This document shows positions 19,351 to 27,328 of a stretch of DNA of 64,000 nt, piece after piece (position 1 is the first letter of the stretch; the number at the start of each line of letters is the position of its first letter). Below the pieces are notes generated by a model. It searched no databases, had not been told where the DNA came from, and was given only the letters and a program-made list of their open reading frames with translations. Origin of the DNA: Streptomyces sp. STR69 (GTDB lineage Bacteria > Actinomycetota > Actinomycetes > Streptomycetales > Streptomycetaceae); the NCBI RefSeq assembly GCF_024519455.1, contig NZ_JALJRY010000041.1:1-64000 (forward strand), given 5' to 3'. The position numbers and the translations under genes were made by a program.

Positions 19351-20145
19351 ATGGACCGGGTGACCACGACCGACCGCCGTACGGCGTTGCGTGCGGGTGC
19401 CGGGCTCGTCGCCGGGGGCGCACTCGCCGCCGGATGTGCCACGACCGGCCCCGCCGCAGCCCCCGCCGCTCCCGCCCGCGCCCCCGCCCCCGCCGCCGCC
19501 AAGGCGACCCCGCTCACCGCCCCCGCCCCGCGCGCCTTCCCCCGGCAGCCCGCGCAGATCACCCACGGACCCCGCGACCGCCCCCGGATCGCACTCACCT
19601 TCCACGGCCAGGGCGACCCCAAGATCGCCACCGCCCTCCTCGCCGAGGCGGAGAAACACGGCGCCCGCGTCACCGTCCTCGCCGTCGGCACCTGGCTCGA
19701 CACCCACCCCGGGATGGCCCGCCGCATCCTCGACGGCGGCCACGACCTCGGCAACCACACCCAGCGGCACATCGCCGTCAACACCCTGTCCGAGACCGAC
19801 GCCCTGGCCGAGATCACCGCCTGCGCCGACCGCCTCAAGCGGCTCACCGGCTCGATCGGCACCTGGTTCAGACCCTCGCGCGCCCCGGCCGCGTCCCCCC
19901 TCGTCCAGCGCCTGGCCCACCGCGTGGGCTACCCGCATGTGCTGTCCTACGACGTCGACTCCCTCGACTTCACCGAGCCCGGCGCCCCTGCCATCACCCG
20001 CAAGGTGCTCGCCGAGGTCCGCGACGGCTCCGTGGTGAGCATGCACTTCGGGTACGCCGGCACGGTCGCCGCGCTCCCCGCCGTACTGCAAGAACTCGAC
20101 CGCCGCGGACTGCGCGCGGTGACGACCACGGAGCTGCTGAGCTGA
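19351..20145 (+). CDS. Polysaccharide deacetylase-like lipoprotein (NodB fold, variant motif 1)
   Basis: 264 aa. The N-terminus has a twin Arg (9-10) and an ALAAGC lipobox with Cys29, so it is probably exported and lipidated, followed by a Pro/Ala-rich linker to residue 75. The NodB-like domain starts at RIALTFHGQGD (81-89). In canonical deacetylases this position reads TFDDG, with the catalytic-base Asp and a metal-binding Asp; here the pair is replaced by His-Gly. The zinc histidines H136 and H140 (GNHTQRH) are kept. Activity is thus uncertain or altered. Its TGA overlaps the ATG of the next gene (TGATG), so the two are co-translated. Confidence 0.82.
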   Translation: MDRVTTTDRRTALRAGAGLVAGGALAAGCATTGPAAAPAAPARAPAPAAAKATPLTAPAPRAFPRQPAQITHGPRDRPRIALTFHGQGDPKIATALLAEAEKHGARVTVLAVGTWLDTHPGMARRILDGGHDLGNHTQRHIAVNTLSETDALAEITACADRLKRLTGSIGTWFRPSRAPAASPLVQRLAHRVGYPHVLSYDVDSLDFTEPGAPAITRKVLAEVRDGSVVSMHFGYAGTVAALPAVLQELDRRGLRAVTTTELLS

Positions 20146-21335
20146 TGCGACACATCCCCCTCACCCGAGCCCTGGTCACCGGCGCCGCCCTCGCCGCACT
20201 GGCCGCCCTCGCCGGCTGCGGATCGCAGGACCACGCCGACGAGGCCCTCGGCACCAAGCCCGCCCTCCAGCCGCAGCAGCAGAAGCAACAGCCGCAGGTG
20301 CCGAAGGGGTTGCCCGGGATGCCGCCGGTGCTCGACCCCGCCGACGTCTACGCGGCCGACCGGCCGGGCCGACTCTCCCCAGTGGTGCGGGACTTCCCGT
20401 CCCGGGTCTACGTCCCCAACACCGGCTCCAACACGGTCTCGGTGATCGACCCGAAGACGTACAAGGTCATCGAGACCATCCCGGTCGGAGTCCAGCCCCA
20501 ACACGTCGTGCCCTCCTGGGACTTGAAGACGCTCTGGGTCAACAACGACCGGGGCAACACCCTCACGCCGATCGACCCGCGAACGGGCAAGGCAGGCAAG
20601 CCCGTTGACGTCCACGACCCGTACAACCTCTACTTCACGCCCAACGGTAAGTACGCGATCGTGATGGCCTCCCTGGACCGGCAGTTGGTGTTCCGGGACG
20701 CGCACACCATGAAGACGGTGAAGGCGGTCCCGGTCAGCTGCTACGGCGTCAACCACGCCGACTTCTCCACGGACGGCCGGTACTTCATCGTCTCCTGCGA
20801 GTTCAGCGGCGAACTGCTCAAGGTCGACACCGAGAAGATGAAGGTGATCGGGCAGCAGAAGCTGCCGTTCCACGGGGCGATGCCGCAGGACGTCAAGATC
20901 TCGCCCGACGGCAAGCGGTTCTACATCGCCGACATGATGGCGAACGGCATGTGGGTGCTGAACGGCGACACCTTCGCCAAGCCTGACTTCCTGCCCACCG
21001 GCAAGGGCTGCCACGGCCTGTACATCAGCCGGGACTCGCGCGAGATGTACATCTCCAACCGGGGCGAAGGCAGCATCTCCATCTTCGACTTCACCAAGAA
21101 CAAGCTGACCAAGAAGTGGCATCTGCCGCACGGCGGCAGCCCCGACATGGGCGGCGTCTCGGCCGACGGCAAGGTCCTGTGGCTGTCCGGCCGCTACAAC
21201 TCCGAGGTGTACGCCATCGACACCCGCACCGGCACCCAGCTCGCCCGCATCAAGGTCGGCGGCGGCCCGCACGGCCTCGCCGTCTACCCGCAGCCGGGCC
21301 GCTACTCGCTCGGCCACACCGGCATCTTCCGCTGA
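20145..21335 (+). CDS. YVTN-type beta-propeller lipoprotein
   Basis: 396 aa, start ATG at 20145 inside the preceding stop. Lipobox ALAGC gives lipidated Cys25; a Gln-rich linker (about 40-52) follows. The rest is a seven-bladed propeller of YVTN/40-residue repeats, for example VYVPNTGSNTVSVIDPKTYKVI, TLWVNNDRGNTLTPIDP and MYISNRGEGSISIFDF. No catalytic motif is visible; such proteins are usually surface scaffolds or binding proteins. Coupling to the variant deacetylase suggests they act together on a cell-wall or surface polysaccharide (inference). Confidence 0.87.
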   Translation: MRHIPLTRALVTGAALAALAALAGCGSQDHADEALGTKPALQPQQQKQQPQVPKGLPGMPPVLDPADVYAADRPGRLSPVVRDFPSRVYVPNTGSNTVSVIDPKTYKVIETIPVGVQPQHVVPSWDLKTLWVNNDRGNTLTPIDPRTGKAGKPVDVHDPYNLYFTPNGKYAIVMASLDRQLVFRDAHTMKTVKAVPVSCYGVNHADFSTDGRYFIVSCEFSGELLKVDTEKMKVIGQQKLPFHGAMPQDVKISPDGKRFYIADMMANGMWVLNGDTFAKPDFLPTGKGCHGLYISRDSREMYISNRGEGSISIFDFTKNKLTKKWHLPHGGSPDMGGVSADGKVLWLSGRYNSEVYAIDTRTGTQLARIKVGGGPHGLAVYPQPGRYSLGHTGIFR

Positions 21336-21414
21336 AGTCGGATTGAAACGCGGCCAGTTGGACACGCCCCCGTACGGGTGATGATCCGCAACTCGGCGCC
21401 GTGGAACCGGAATC

Positions 21415-22023
21415 GTGCCGTGCATGATCACGATTCACCTGCGGCGGCGAGCCGCTGCCGCCGTCCTGTCCCTCGCGGCCGTCTTCGCCACCACGGCCGC
21501 GACCGTCCCCACCCACACGCCGGCAAGGGCCGCCGCACCGGCCTGCCCCGAGGTCGCCGACCCCGCGACGGCCGCCGTCGACCAGCGCGTGGACATCAGC
21601 CGCATCACCCCGGACCCGGTCTGGCGCACGACCTGCGGCACCCTCTACCGCAGCGACAGCCGCGGCCCGGCGGTCGTCTTCGACCAGGGCTTCGCACCCA
21701 AGGACGTCATCAACGGGCAGTACGACATCGAGAAGTACGTCCTGGTCAACCAGCCCTCGCCGTACGTCTCGACGACCTACGACCACGACCTGTACAAGAC
21801 CTGGTACAAGTCGGGCTACAACTACTACATCGACGCCCCCGGCGGTGTGGACGTCAACAAGACCATCGGCGACACCCACAAGTGGGCCGACCAGGTCGAG
21901 GTCGCCTTCCCCGGCGGCATCAAGCGGCAGTACATCATCGGCGTCTGCCCGGTCGACAAGAAGACCAAGGTCGAGATCATGAGCGACTGCGAGAGCAACC
22001 CGTACTACCAGCCGTGGCACTGA
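21415..22023 (+). CDS. Secreted ADP-ribosyltransferase of the Scabin/ScARP/pierisin type
   Basis: 202 aa from GTG 21415 (GGAA site 8 bp before); ATG 21424 is an alternative start. A Sec signal ends near ARAAAPA (about residue 42). The rest is one small ART domain. The R-S-E triad can be placed: Arg79 in LYRSDSRGP, the Ser-Thr motif Y-V-S-T-T at 117-121, and Q160-V-E162 in the ARTT loop of WADQVEVAFPGGI. Known relatives, Scabin of S. scabies and ScARP of S. coelicolor, attach ADP-ribose to guanine in DNA or nucleosides. Residue spacing is close to Scabin. No immunity gene is seen. The assignment rests on motifs only. Confidence 0.75.
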   Translation: MPCMITIHLRRRAAAAVLSLAAVFATTAATVPTHTPARAAAPACPEVADPATAAVDQRVDISRITPDPVWRTTCGTLYRSDSRGPAVVFDQGFAPKDVINGQYDIEKYVLVNQPSPYVSTTYDHDLYKTWYKSGYNYYIDAPGGVDVNKTIGDTHKWADQVEVAFPGGIKRQYIIGVCPVDKKTKVEIMSDCESNPYYQPWH

Positions 22024-22645
22024 GCAGCAGCGCCTCCGAACCCACCGGACGGTAGCCCGCCGCCAGGAACGCCCGCATGCTGCGGGCGTTCCCCGGCGCC
22101 ACCTGCGCCCACAGCGGCTCGGTCGCCAGATGGCGCGCGGCGGCCACCAGCGCGCGCCCCAGCCCCCGGTGCCGTACGCCCTCCCCGATCTCGACCGAGA
22201 CCTCCGGGCGGCCCGCGATACCGCGGCCCATGACCAGCACCCCGCCGTCCGTCGTCCACGCGCGCACGTCGTCGCGCCGGTTGCGGGCGTACACGATCCT
22301 CGGGTGGTCGCCGTCCGTGATCTCCTCCAGCGGGAGCGGCGGTTCGCCCGGCAGCGGGGCACCCACGAGCATCGCGTCGACGTTCTCCGCCGTACGGCCC
22401 GTCCGGTCGAGCAGGGCCGTCAGGAACCGCGGGTTCATCGGCGCCGCGAGCGCGTCGCAGGGCACGGCGGCCAGGGTGTCGAGGACCCACCGCGGATCCT
22501 CGTCCGTGAAGACCACCGCGTGCGCGGTGAAGGCGAGCACCCCCGCGTCCCGCTCGGACGCCTGCGGCACGACGGTCGTACGGCCGTCCGGCGGTGGGAA
22601 GACACCCCGCGCCGCCGCGTCGAGAATGTCCCGGAGAGTCTCCAT
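21977..22645 (-). CDS. GNAT-family N-acetyltransferase
   Basis: 222 aa from ATG 22645, which has a GAGGAG site. N-terminal half unrecognised (about 1-120); the C-terminal half holds the GNAT acetyl-CoA loop EGVRHRGLGRALVAAARHLA and a late NARSMRAFLAAGYRPVG segment. Substrate unknown. The 3' end overlaps the convergent ADP-ribosyltransferase gene by 47 bp, so the last 15 or so residues (Ser/Arg-rich) may be a poorly constrained tail. It is divergent from the MerR gene with a 57-bp gap and may be under that regulator's control. Confidence 0.82.
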   Translation of the reverse strand: METLRDILDAAARGVFPPPDGRTTVVPQASERDAGVLAFTAHAVVFTDEDPRWVLDTLAAVPCDALAAPMNPRFLTALLDRTGRTAENVDAMLVGAPLPGEPPLPLEEITDGDHPRIVYARNRRDDVRAWTTDGGVLVMGRGIAGRPEVSVEIGEGVRHRGLGRALVAAARHLATEPLWAQVAPGNARSMRAFLAAGYRPVGSEALLLSATAGSTGCSRSRS

Positions 22646-22702
22646 CGCCGTGCTCCTCGCACTCCTTGAGTCTCCACCCACTGGAAGGCCCACACTCACG
22701 AC

Positions 22703-23620
22703 ATGATCGACGACGGCACCGCACTGCTCACCATCGGGGAGCTGGCCAGGGCCACCGGACTGACCGTGCGCACCATCCGCTACTGGTCGGACGAGGGCGT
22801 CCTCACCCCGGTGACCCGCTCCGCCGGCGGCTACCGGCTCTACGACGCCGAGTCCGCCGCCCGTCTCGAACTGATCCGCACCCTGCGGGAGTTGGGCCTC
22901 GGCCTGGACGACGTACGCAAGGTGCTGGCGGGGGAGACGACAGTCGCGGAGGTGGCCGCCGCCCATGTGGTGGCGCTGGACGCGCAGATCCGCTCGCTGC
23001 GGGTGACCAGGGCGGTGCTGTCGACCGTGGCGCGACGTGGTTCGACCGCAGAGGAGATGACGCTCATGAACAAGCTGGCACGGCTGTCGGCAGCCGAACG
23101 CAGGCGGATCATGGAGGAGTTCGTGGACGAGCTGTTCCACGGGCTCGACACCGTGGATCCGTGCATCAAGGAGCGGATGCGGTCCATCGCGGTGGACCTG
23201 CCGGACGACCCGACCCCCGAACAGGTCGACGCCTGGGTGGAGTTGGCGGAAATGGTGCAGGACCCGCAGTTCCGGGCGCAGATGCGCAAGGCGGTCGAGT
23301 TCAACGCCTCGGACCAGGAGCGCGCCGCCGTCCGCGGGCGGTCCACCTGGTTCCCGATGCGCCTGGTGCAGCTGGGCGGGGAGGCCCGGCAGCGGGGGAT
23401 CGCTCCCGAGTCGCCGGAAGCGGCGGAGATCGTGCGGGAGGTGCTGGGCGACGGCGGCGACCCGGCCGTCGTGCTGGAGCGGATGGAGTCGGCGGCCAAC
23501 GACCGCCTCGCCCGGTACCGGGAGTTGCTGTCCACGGTGAAGGGCTCGGGGCCCGCGGGAGCGCACCGGGAGGAGTTCGCGTGGGTGGTCGCCGCACTGC
23601 GTGCTCGCGCGGCCGGATAA
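22703..23620 (+). CDS. MerR-family transcriptional regulator
   Basis: 305 aa. The winged helix-turn-helix is at about 10-80 (LLTIGELARATGLTVRTIRYWSDEG, then GGYRLYD), followed by a dimerisation coiled coil (about 85-125). The long C-terminal domain (about 130-305) is mostly helical and has no recognisable small-molecule or metal-binding motif, so it is not a simple metal sensor. Divergent from the GNAT gene; the short shared promoter region makes that gene a natural target. Confidence 0.88.
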   Translation: MIDDGTALLTIGELARATGLTVRTIRYWSDEGVLTPVTRSAGGYRLYDAESAARLELIRTLRELGLGLDDVRKVLAGETTVAEVAAAHVVALDAQIRSLRVTRAVLSTVARRGSTAEEMTLMNKLARLSAAERRRIMEEFVDELFHGLDTVDPCIKERMRSIAVDLPDDPTPEQVDAWVELAEMVQDPQFRAQMRKAVEFNASDQERAAVRGRSTWFPMRLVQLGGEARQRGIAPESPEAAEIVREVLGDGGDPAVVLERMESAANDRLARYRELLSTVKGSGPAGAHREEFAWVVAALRARAAG

Positions 23621-23668
23621 TCTGGCCTCCGTCAACAGGCAGTAAAGCGTTACGAAGGGGCGGATCCG

Positions 23669-23881
23669 GTGGCGGACATCGAGGAAGCACGCAAGCATTT
23701 CCAGCGGATCGACACGGACGGTGACGGCTTCATCACCGCGGCCGAGTTCAAGACCGCCCTGGCAGAGGGAGGCGACTGGAACGTGACCGAGGCGGTCGCC
23801 GAGGCCATCATCAAGACGAGGGACCTCAACGGGGACAAGGTCCTGTCGTTCGACGAGTTCTGGGCCCACCTGAACAAGTGA
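23669..23881 (+). CDS. Small EF-hand calcium-binding protein
   Basis: 70 aa, GTG start with GAAGG upstream. Two EF-hand loops: DTDGDGFITAAE (about 15-26) and DLNGDKVLSFDE (about 51-62), both with acidic residues at positions 1, 3, 5 and 12. This is the size and form of the Cab proteins of Streptomyces, thought to buffer or sense Ca during aerial growth. Monocistronic, ended by a very strong terminator. Confidence 0.9.
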   Translation: MADIEEARKHFQRIDTDGDGFITAAEFKTALAEGGDWNVTEAVAEAIIKTRDLNGDKVLSFDEFWAHLNK

Positions 23882-23898
23882 CCCGGGAACGACCCGAG

Positions 23899-23940
23899 CG
23901 GAAGGGGCGCCCGTCCTTCGGTGGACGGGCGCCCCTTCCG
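23899..23940 (+). terminator. Strong terminator after the EF-hand gene
   Basis: A perfect 18-bp stem (23899-23916 with 23923-23940) and a 6-base loop TTCGGT, starting 18 bp past the stop codon. No T tract. Confidence 0.9.
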
Positions 23941-24049
23941 TCCGTTGAACGGCTCGGCCCGATGTGACGTATCAGGTGCTGTGGGCGGTAGCGGGCCGTC
24001 AGGATGTGTCGCCGGTGTGCGGTGACCGGGGGAAGGGCTGGACATTTCA

Positions 24050-25270
24050 GTGGATTCGAGCCGTCCGGCCGGCAGCGTTCTCGACCTGGCCACTCCGCCG
24101 GAGCGGGACGGGACGGGGAGCGCGGAACCGGGCCGCCGACAAGTGCTGGGCCTGGACGGTCTCCGCGGTCTGGCGGCACTGTATGTGGTGCTGTTCCACT
24201 GCTGGTTGTACACCTTCCCGGGGTACCCGAACAGTTCGGCGCCTCGCTGGCTCGACGGCCTGATGTTCGGGCGTCTCGCCGTCGTCTTCTTCCTGGTGCT
24301 CTCCGGGTTCTCCCTGGCGATCTCCCCGGCGCGGCACGGCTGGCGGTCCGGCGGTGTCGGCCAGTTCCTGCGCCGGCGTGCCTGGCGCATTCTGCCCCCG
24401 TACTGGGCGGCGCTGATCCTGAGCCTGCTCGTTTCCTGGTACGCGGTACCGGCCTCGCACTTCGGGCCGCCGACCGGCATGACGGTACTGGTGTACGGCT
24501 TCGTCGCCCAGGACATGGTCACCGCTCCGACACCGAACGGCGCGTTCTGGTCGATCGGGGTGGAGTCGGAGCTCTATCTCCTCTTCCCGCTCCTGCTGTT
24601 CGTCCGTCGGCGGTGGGGCGCCGCGATCCTGGCTCTGTGCGTGACGCTTCCGGTGGTCGTCGGCGGGCTGATGGCGGCCGGCGCGTCCCCCGTGGAGGGC
24701 GACAACTGGCTCGCCCCCCATCTCGCCCCGGTGTTCGCCGCCGGAGTGATAGGTGCGGGGATCATCAGCGCGTCGGACAAGGTTCGACGTCTGCCCTGGG
24801 GATGGCTCGCGGTCCTGGCCGCCCTGCCCGTCCTGGCTCTCGGCGCCGTCCAGGGCTCCGTCTGGACGGTGAACCACTACTTCTGGACAGACCTCGCCAT
24901 CGCACCGGCCATGACGATGCTGCTCGCCGCGGTCGCCACCGGCCAACCCGCCTTTCTCGTACGGCTGTTGACCACCCGCCCGGTGCGCAGGCTCGGCGAC
25001 TTCTCCTACAGCCTCTACCTGATCCATCTTCCGATCGTCCTGACCGTGATTCGCCGGGTGGCCCCGCACTTCGTGTCACCCGGGCTGCCCACGTTCGGGT
25101 TCACACTCGCCCTGGGCCTTCCCGTTTCGCTGTGCGGGGCCTGGCTGTTCTCGAAGATCTTCGAGATTCCGTTCAAGCGGAACAGGTCCTGGAAGTCCTT
25201 GGTCGCGCGGGGAACCGACTCCGCCGTGATCAACCAGCGGTCGCGGTGGACTTCCCGCCGGAGGGAGTGA
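24050..25270 (+). CDS. Integral membrane acyltransferase 3 family protein
   Basis: 406 aa polytopic membrane protein. After a hydrophilic N-terminus of about 33 residues comes the family start motif GLDGLRGLAALYVVLFHCW with the catalytic-site His, then SGFSLAI, RRAWRILPPYWAA and FWSIGVESELYLLFPLL, and about ten membrane helices. It transfers O-acyl groups to a sugar, antibiotic or envelope polymer. GTG 24050 has only a distant ribosome site, so a somewhat different start is possible. The 3' end overlaps the convergent lipoprotein gene by 41 bp. Substrate not predictable. Confidence 0.88.
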   Translation: MDSSRPAGSVLDLATPPERDGTGSAEPGRRQVLGLDGLRGLAALYVVLFHCWLYTFPGYPNSSAPRWLDGLMFGRLAVVFFLVLSGFSLAISPARHGWRSGGVGQFLRRRAWRILPPYWAALILSLLVSWYAVPASHFGPPTGMTVLVYGFVAQDMVTAPTPNGAFWSIGVESELYLLFPLLLFVRRRWGAAILALCVTLPVVVGGLMAAGASPVEGDNWLAPHLAPVFAAGVIGAGIISASDKVRRLPWGWLAVLAALPVLALGAVQGSVWTVNHYFWTDLAIAPAMTMLLAAVATGQPAFLVRLLTTRPVRRLGDFSYSLYLIHLPIVLTVIRRVAPHFVSPGLPTFGFTLALGLPVSLCGAWLFSKIFEIPFKRNRSWKSLVARGTDSAVINQRSRWTSRRRE

Positions 25271-25796
25271 CGGCGTACCACTCGCCGTCCTTCCCCTGGC
25301 CGTTCACCTGCCCGGCCGCCGTGTCGCCGACGTACCGGTAGAGCGGCCAGCCGGCCAGGGTCAGCTGCTTCAGGCCGTTCCGGTGGACCGTACCGAGGAG
25401 GCTCTGGGCAACCCCTGACGTCTGAACGGAATCCTGCACGATGACAGGGATCCACGTCTTGGTGCACGTACCTTTGCACGTCCACTTCGAGGGACTCGGC
25501 TCGTCCTTGTCGTAGCGGTAGAGGGCCAGCCCCTGGTCGTCGGTGACCACGACGCCCGCGCCGTTCGTCGACCGGGCCGTCACGGATGTGGTCGTGCCGG
25601 GGTCACCGCTCGCGGAGCCGCCGGCCTCGCCCTGTGCCGAAGCAGCCGACGCGGTGGGCGCGGGACTCGACGCGGCCGGTGCTGCGGGAGCCGCGCTCGT
25701 GGGGCCGGTGCCGGTGTCGGTCGAGGAGCCGCAGGCTCCCAGCAGGAACACGGAAGCGAGCCCCGCGACCAGGTTGGGGACGATGCGTCGTGGCAT
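25230..25796 (-). CDS. Secreted-repeat lipoprotein (COG4315-type, function unknown)
   Basis: 188 aa from ATG 25796; the open frame upstream lacks a signal. The signal peptide has lipobox LLGACG. An Ala/Pro/Ser-rich spacer (about 25-75) leads to two copies of the small repeat typical of the family: GLALYRYDKDEPSPSKWTCKG followed by a Lys-Thr-Trp-Ile-Pro segment, and LTLAGWPLYRYVGDTAAGQVNGQGKDG. Exported and anchored to the membrane; the biochemical role is unknown. Cys residues in the CKGTC motif could bind metal or form a disulfide. Confidence 0.87.
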   Translation of the reverse strand: MPRRIVPNLVAGLASVFLLGACGSSTDTGTGPTSAAPAAPAASSPAPTASAASAQGEAGGSASGDPGTTTSVTARSTNGAGVVVTDDQGLALYRYDKDEPSPSKWTCKGTCTKTWIPVIVQDSVQTSGVAQSLLGTVHRNGLKQLTLAGWPLYRYVGDTAAGQVNGQGKDGEWYAVTPSGGKSTATAG

Positions 25797-26031
25797 CAAG
25801 AAATGGCCCTTCGTCGTGAGTCGCCTCTGCCTTGCTCTTTTAGTACGTCGGCCGACTCGCGCCCTCTCAGCCGCCGGTGTCCCATGACGGAGTCTTGACC
25901 ATCGCCGGGGGCCCCGGTCGTCCTGTCCGGTCACCTGTATGGCGGCGGTCCGGAATAGCCGGCGATCGGGCGGGGTTCACGCACCCAGAAGCATGCGTGT
26001 GCATCGATTCTGGATCGGCGAAGGGTCTGTC

Positions 26032-26691
26032 ATGAAGATCGGCATCATCGGCGCGGGCAACATCGGCGGCAACCTCACCCGGCGGCTCACCGCACTCGGC
26101 CACGACGTCTCCGTCGCCAACTCGCGCGGCCCGCAGACACTCACCGCACTGGCCGAGGAGACCGGCGCGACCCCCGTACCGGTGGCGGAGGCGGCGCGCG
26201 GGGCCGAGGTCGTCGTCGTCACCGTCCCGCTGAAGGCCGTACCGAACCTGCCCAAGGGATTCCTGGACGAGGCGGCGGACGGCGTCGCGGTGATCGACAC
26301 CGGCAACTACTACCCCGGCCGTGACGGCAGGATCGCCGCCATCCTCGACGAGGGCCTCACCGAGAGCCGCTGGACGGCCGAGCAGATCGGCCACACCGTC
26401 ATCAAGGCCTTCAACGGCACCTACGCCCAGGACATCCTGGACCGGCACCGCCCCGCCGGCGCCCCCGACCGCCTCGCGCTCCCGGTCGCCGGTGACGACG
26501 AGGCGGCGAAGCGCGTGGTCAGGGCCCTGATCGACGACCTCGGCTTCGACACGGTCGACGCGGGCAGCCTCGACGAGTCCTGGCGTCAGCAGCCGGGGAC
26601 GCCGGTCTACGGGCTGCGCGAGGGCGTGGACGGCGTCACCAAGGCCCTGGCGGAGGCCTCACCGGAGCGGACGGGCGACTTCACGGGCTGA
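26032..26691 (+). CDS. NADPH-dependent F420-reductase-like NAD(P)-binding protein
   Basis: 219 aa from ATG 26032 with GAAGGG upstream. Rossmann fold at the N-terminus: KIGIIGAGNIGGNL (dinucleotide loop), then VANSRGPQTL, whose Ser/Arg favour NADP. VVVVTVPLKAVPNLP and VIDTGNYYPGRDG follow. The family includes F420H2:NADP oxidoreductases, but many members act on unknown substrates, so the F420 link is only likely. A luciferase-like F420-type monooxygenase lies 1.9 kb downstream. No operon partner. Confidence 0.82.
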   Translation: MKIGIIGAGNIGGNLTRRLTALGHDVSVANSRGPQTLTALAEETGATPVPVAEAARGAEVVVVTVPLKAVPNLPKGFLDEAADGVAVIDTGNYYPGRDGRIAAILDEGLTESRWTAEQIGHTVIKAFNGTYAQDILDRHRPAGAPDRLALPVAGDDEAAKRVVRALIDDLGFDTVDAGSLDESWRQQPGTPVYGLREGVDGVTKALAEASPERTGDFTG

Positions 26692-26734
26692 GCGCTGACA
26701 GGTCGGCTGCCCGCCGGTCCCGCGGCCGGGTGGC

Positions 26735-27292
26735 TCAGGCGCCTCTGGCCCAGGCCTGGAGGGCGGCCTTGCTCGCGAAGTCGGCCACGTCCTTGTCGTG
26801 CGGGTCGGACGTGTACTGGTGGAAGGTCCAGTTCGCCTCGATGCGGGGCTTGCCGGCCGTCGTGTAGTCGGCGATCCACAGGGCGTCGCCCGCGTAGGAG
26901 GTCTTGTCGATGTTCAGCCAGAAGTTGCGGTTGCAGTAGAGGACGACCCTGTTGCCCGGCCGAAGTGCCTTCACCTTGCGGATGAAGCTGTCCTTCTCCG
27001 CGTTGGACGCGTGGGTGCCGTCGCCCGTCGTCTCCCAGTCGACCGCCAGCAAGTCGCCCGCTTTCTCAGGGGCCTTGCTCACGAAGTACTCCGCCTGGGC
27101 CGTGATGTCGCCGGGCCAGAGGAAGTGGTAGAAGCCGACGACCAGTCCCGCGTCCCGGCCCGTCTTCGTCTGGGCGGTGAGTCTCGGGTTGACGTACGAG
27201 CGGCCCTCCGTCGCCTTGATGAAGACGAAGGAGGAGCCGTCCGTGCCGTACGCGGTGGACTGGTATGCGCTTACGTCGATTCCATGCAGCAT
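26735..27292 (-). CDS. GH25 family lysozyme (muramidase), no signal peptide
   Basis: 185 aa GH25 barrel: GIDVSAYQ at the N-terminus (Asp), VFIKATEG, GFYHFLWPG and AVDWET carrying the DxE catalytic pair. Cleaves MurNAc-GlcNAc bonds in peptidoglycan. No signal peptide and no wall-binding domain; the ORF starts directly with the catalytic domain, as in phage-type or effector-type lysozymes, so export would need another route or the protein acts inside. No phage genes are nearby. The gene ends 37 bp from the PI-PLC gene on the same strand. Confidence 0.85.
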   Translation of the reverse strand: MLHGIDVSAYQSTAYGTDGSSFVFIKATEGRSYVNPRLTAQTKTGRDAGLVVGFYHFLWPGDITAQAEYFVSKAPEKAGDLLAVDWETTGDGTHASNAEKDSFIRKVKALRPGNRVVLYCNRNFWLNIDKTSYAGDALWIADYTTAGKPRIEANWTFHQYTSDPHDKDVADFASKAALQAWARGA

Positions 27293-27328
27293 AGGGGGAC
27301 TTGTGCCCTGTCCCCGGTATCCGGAACC

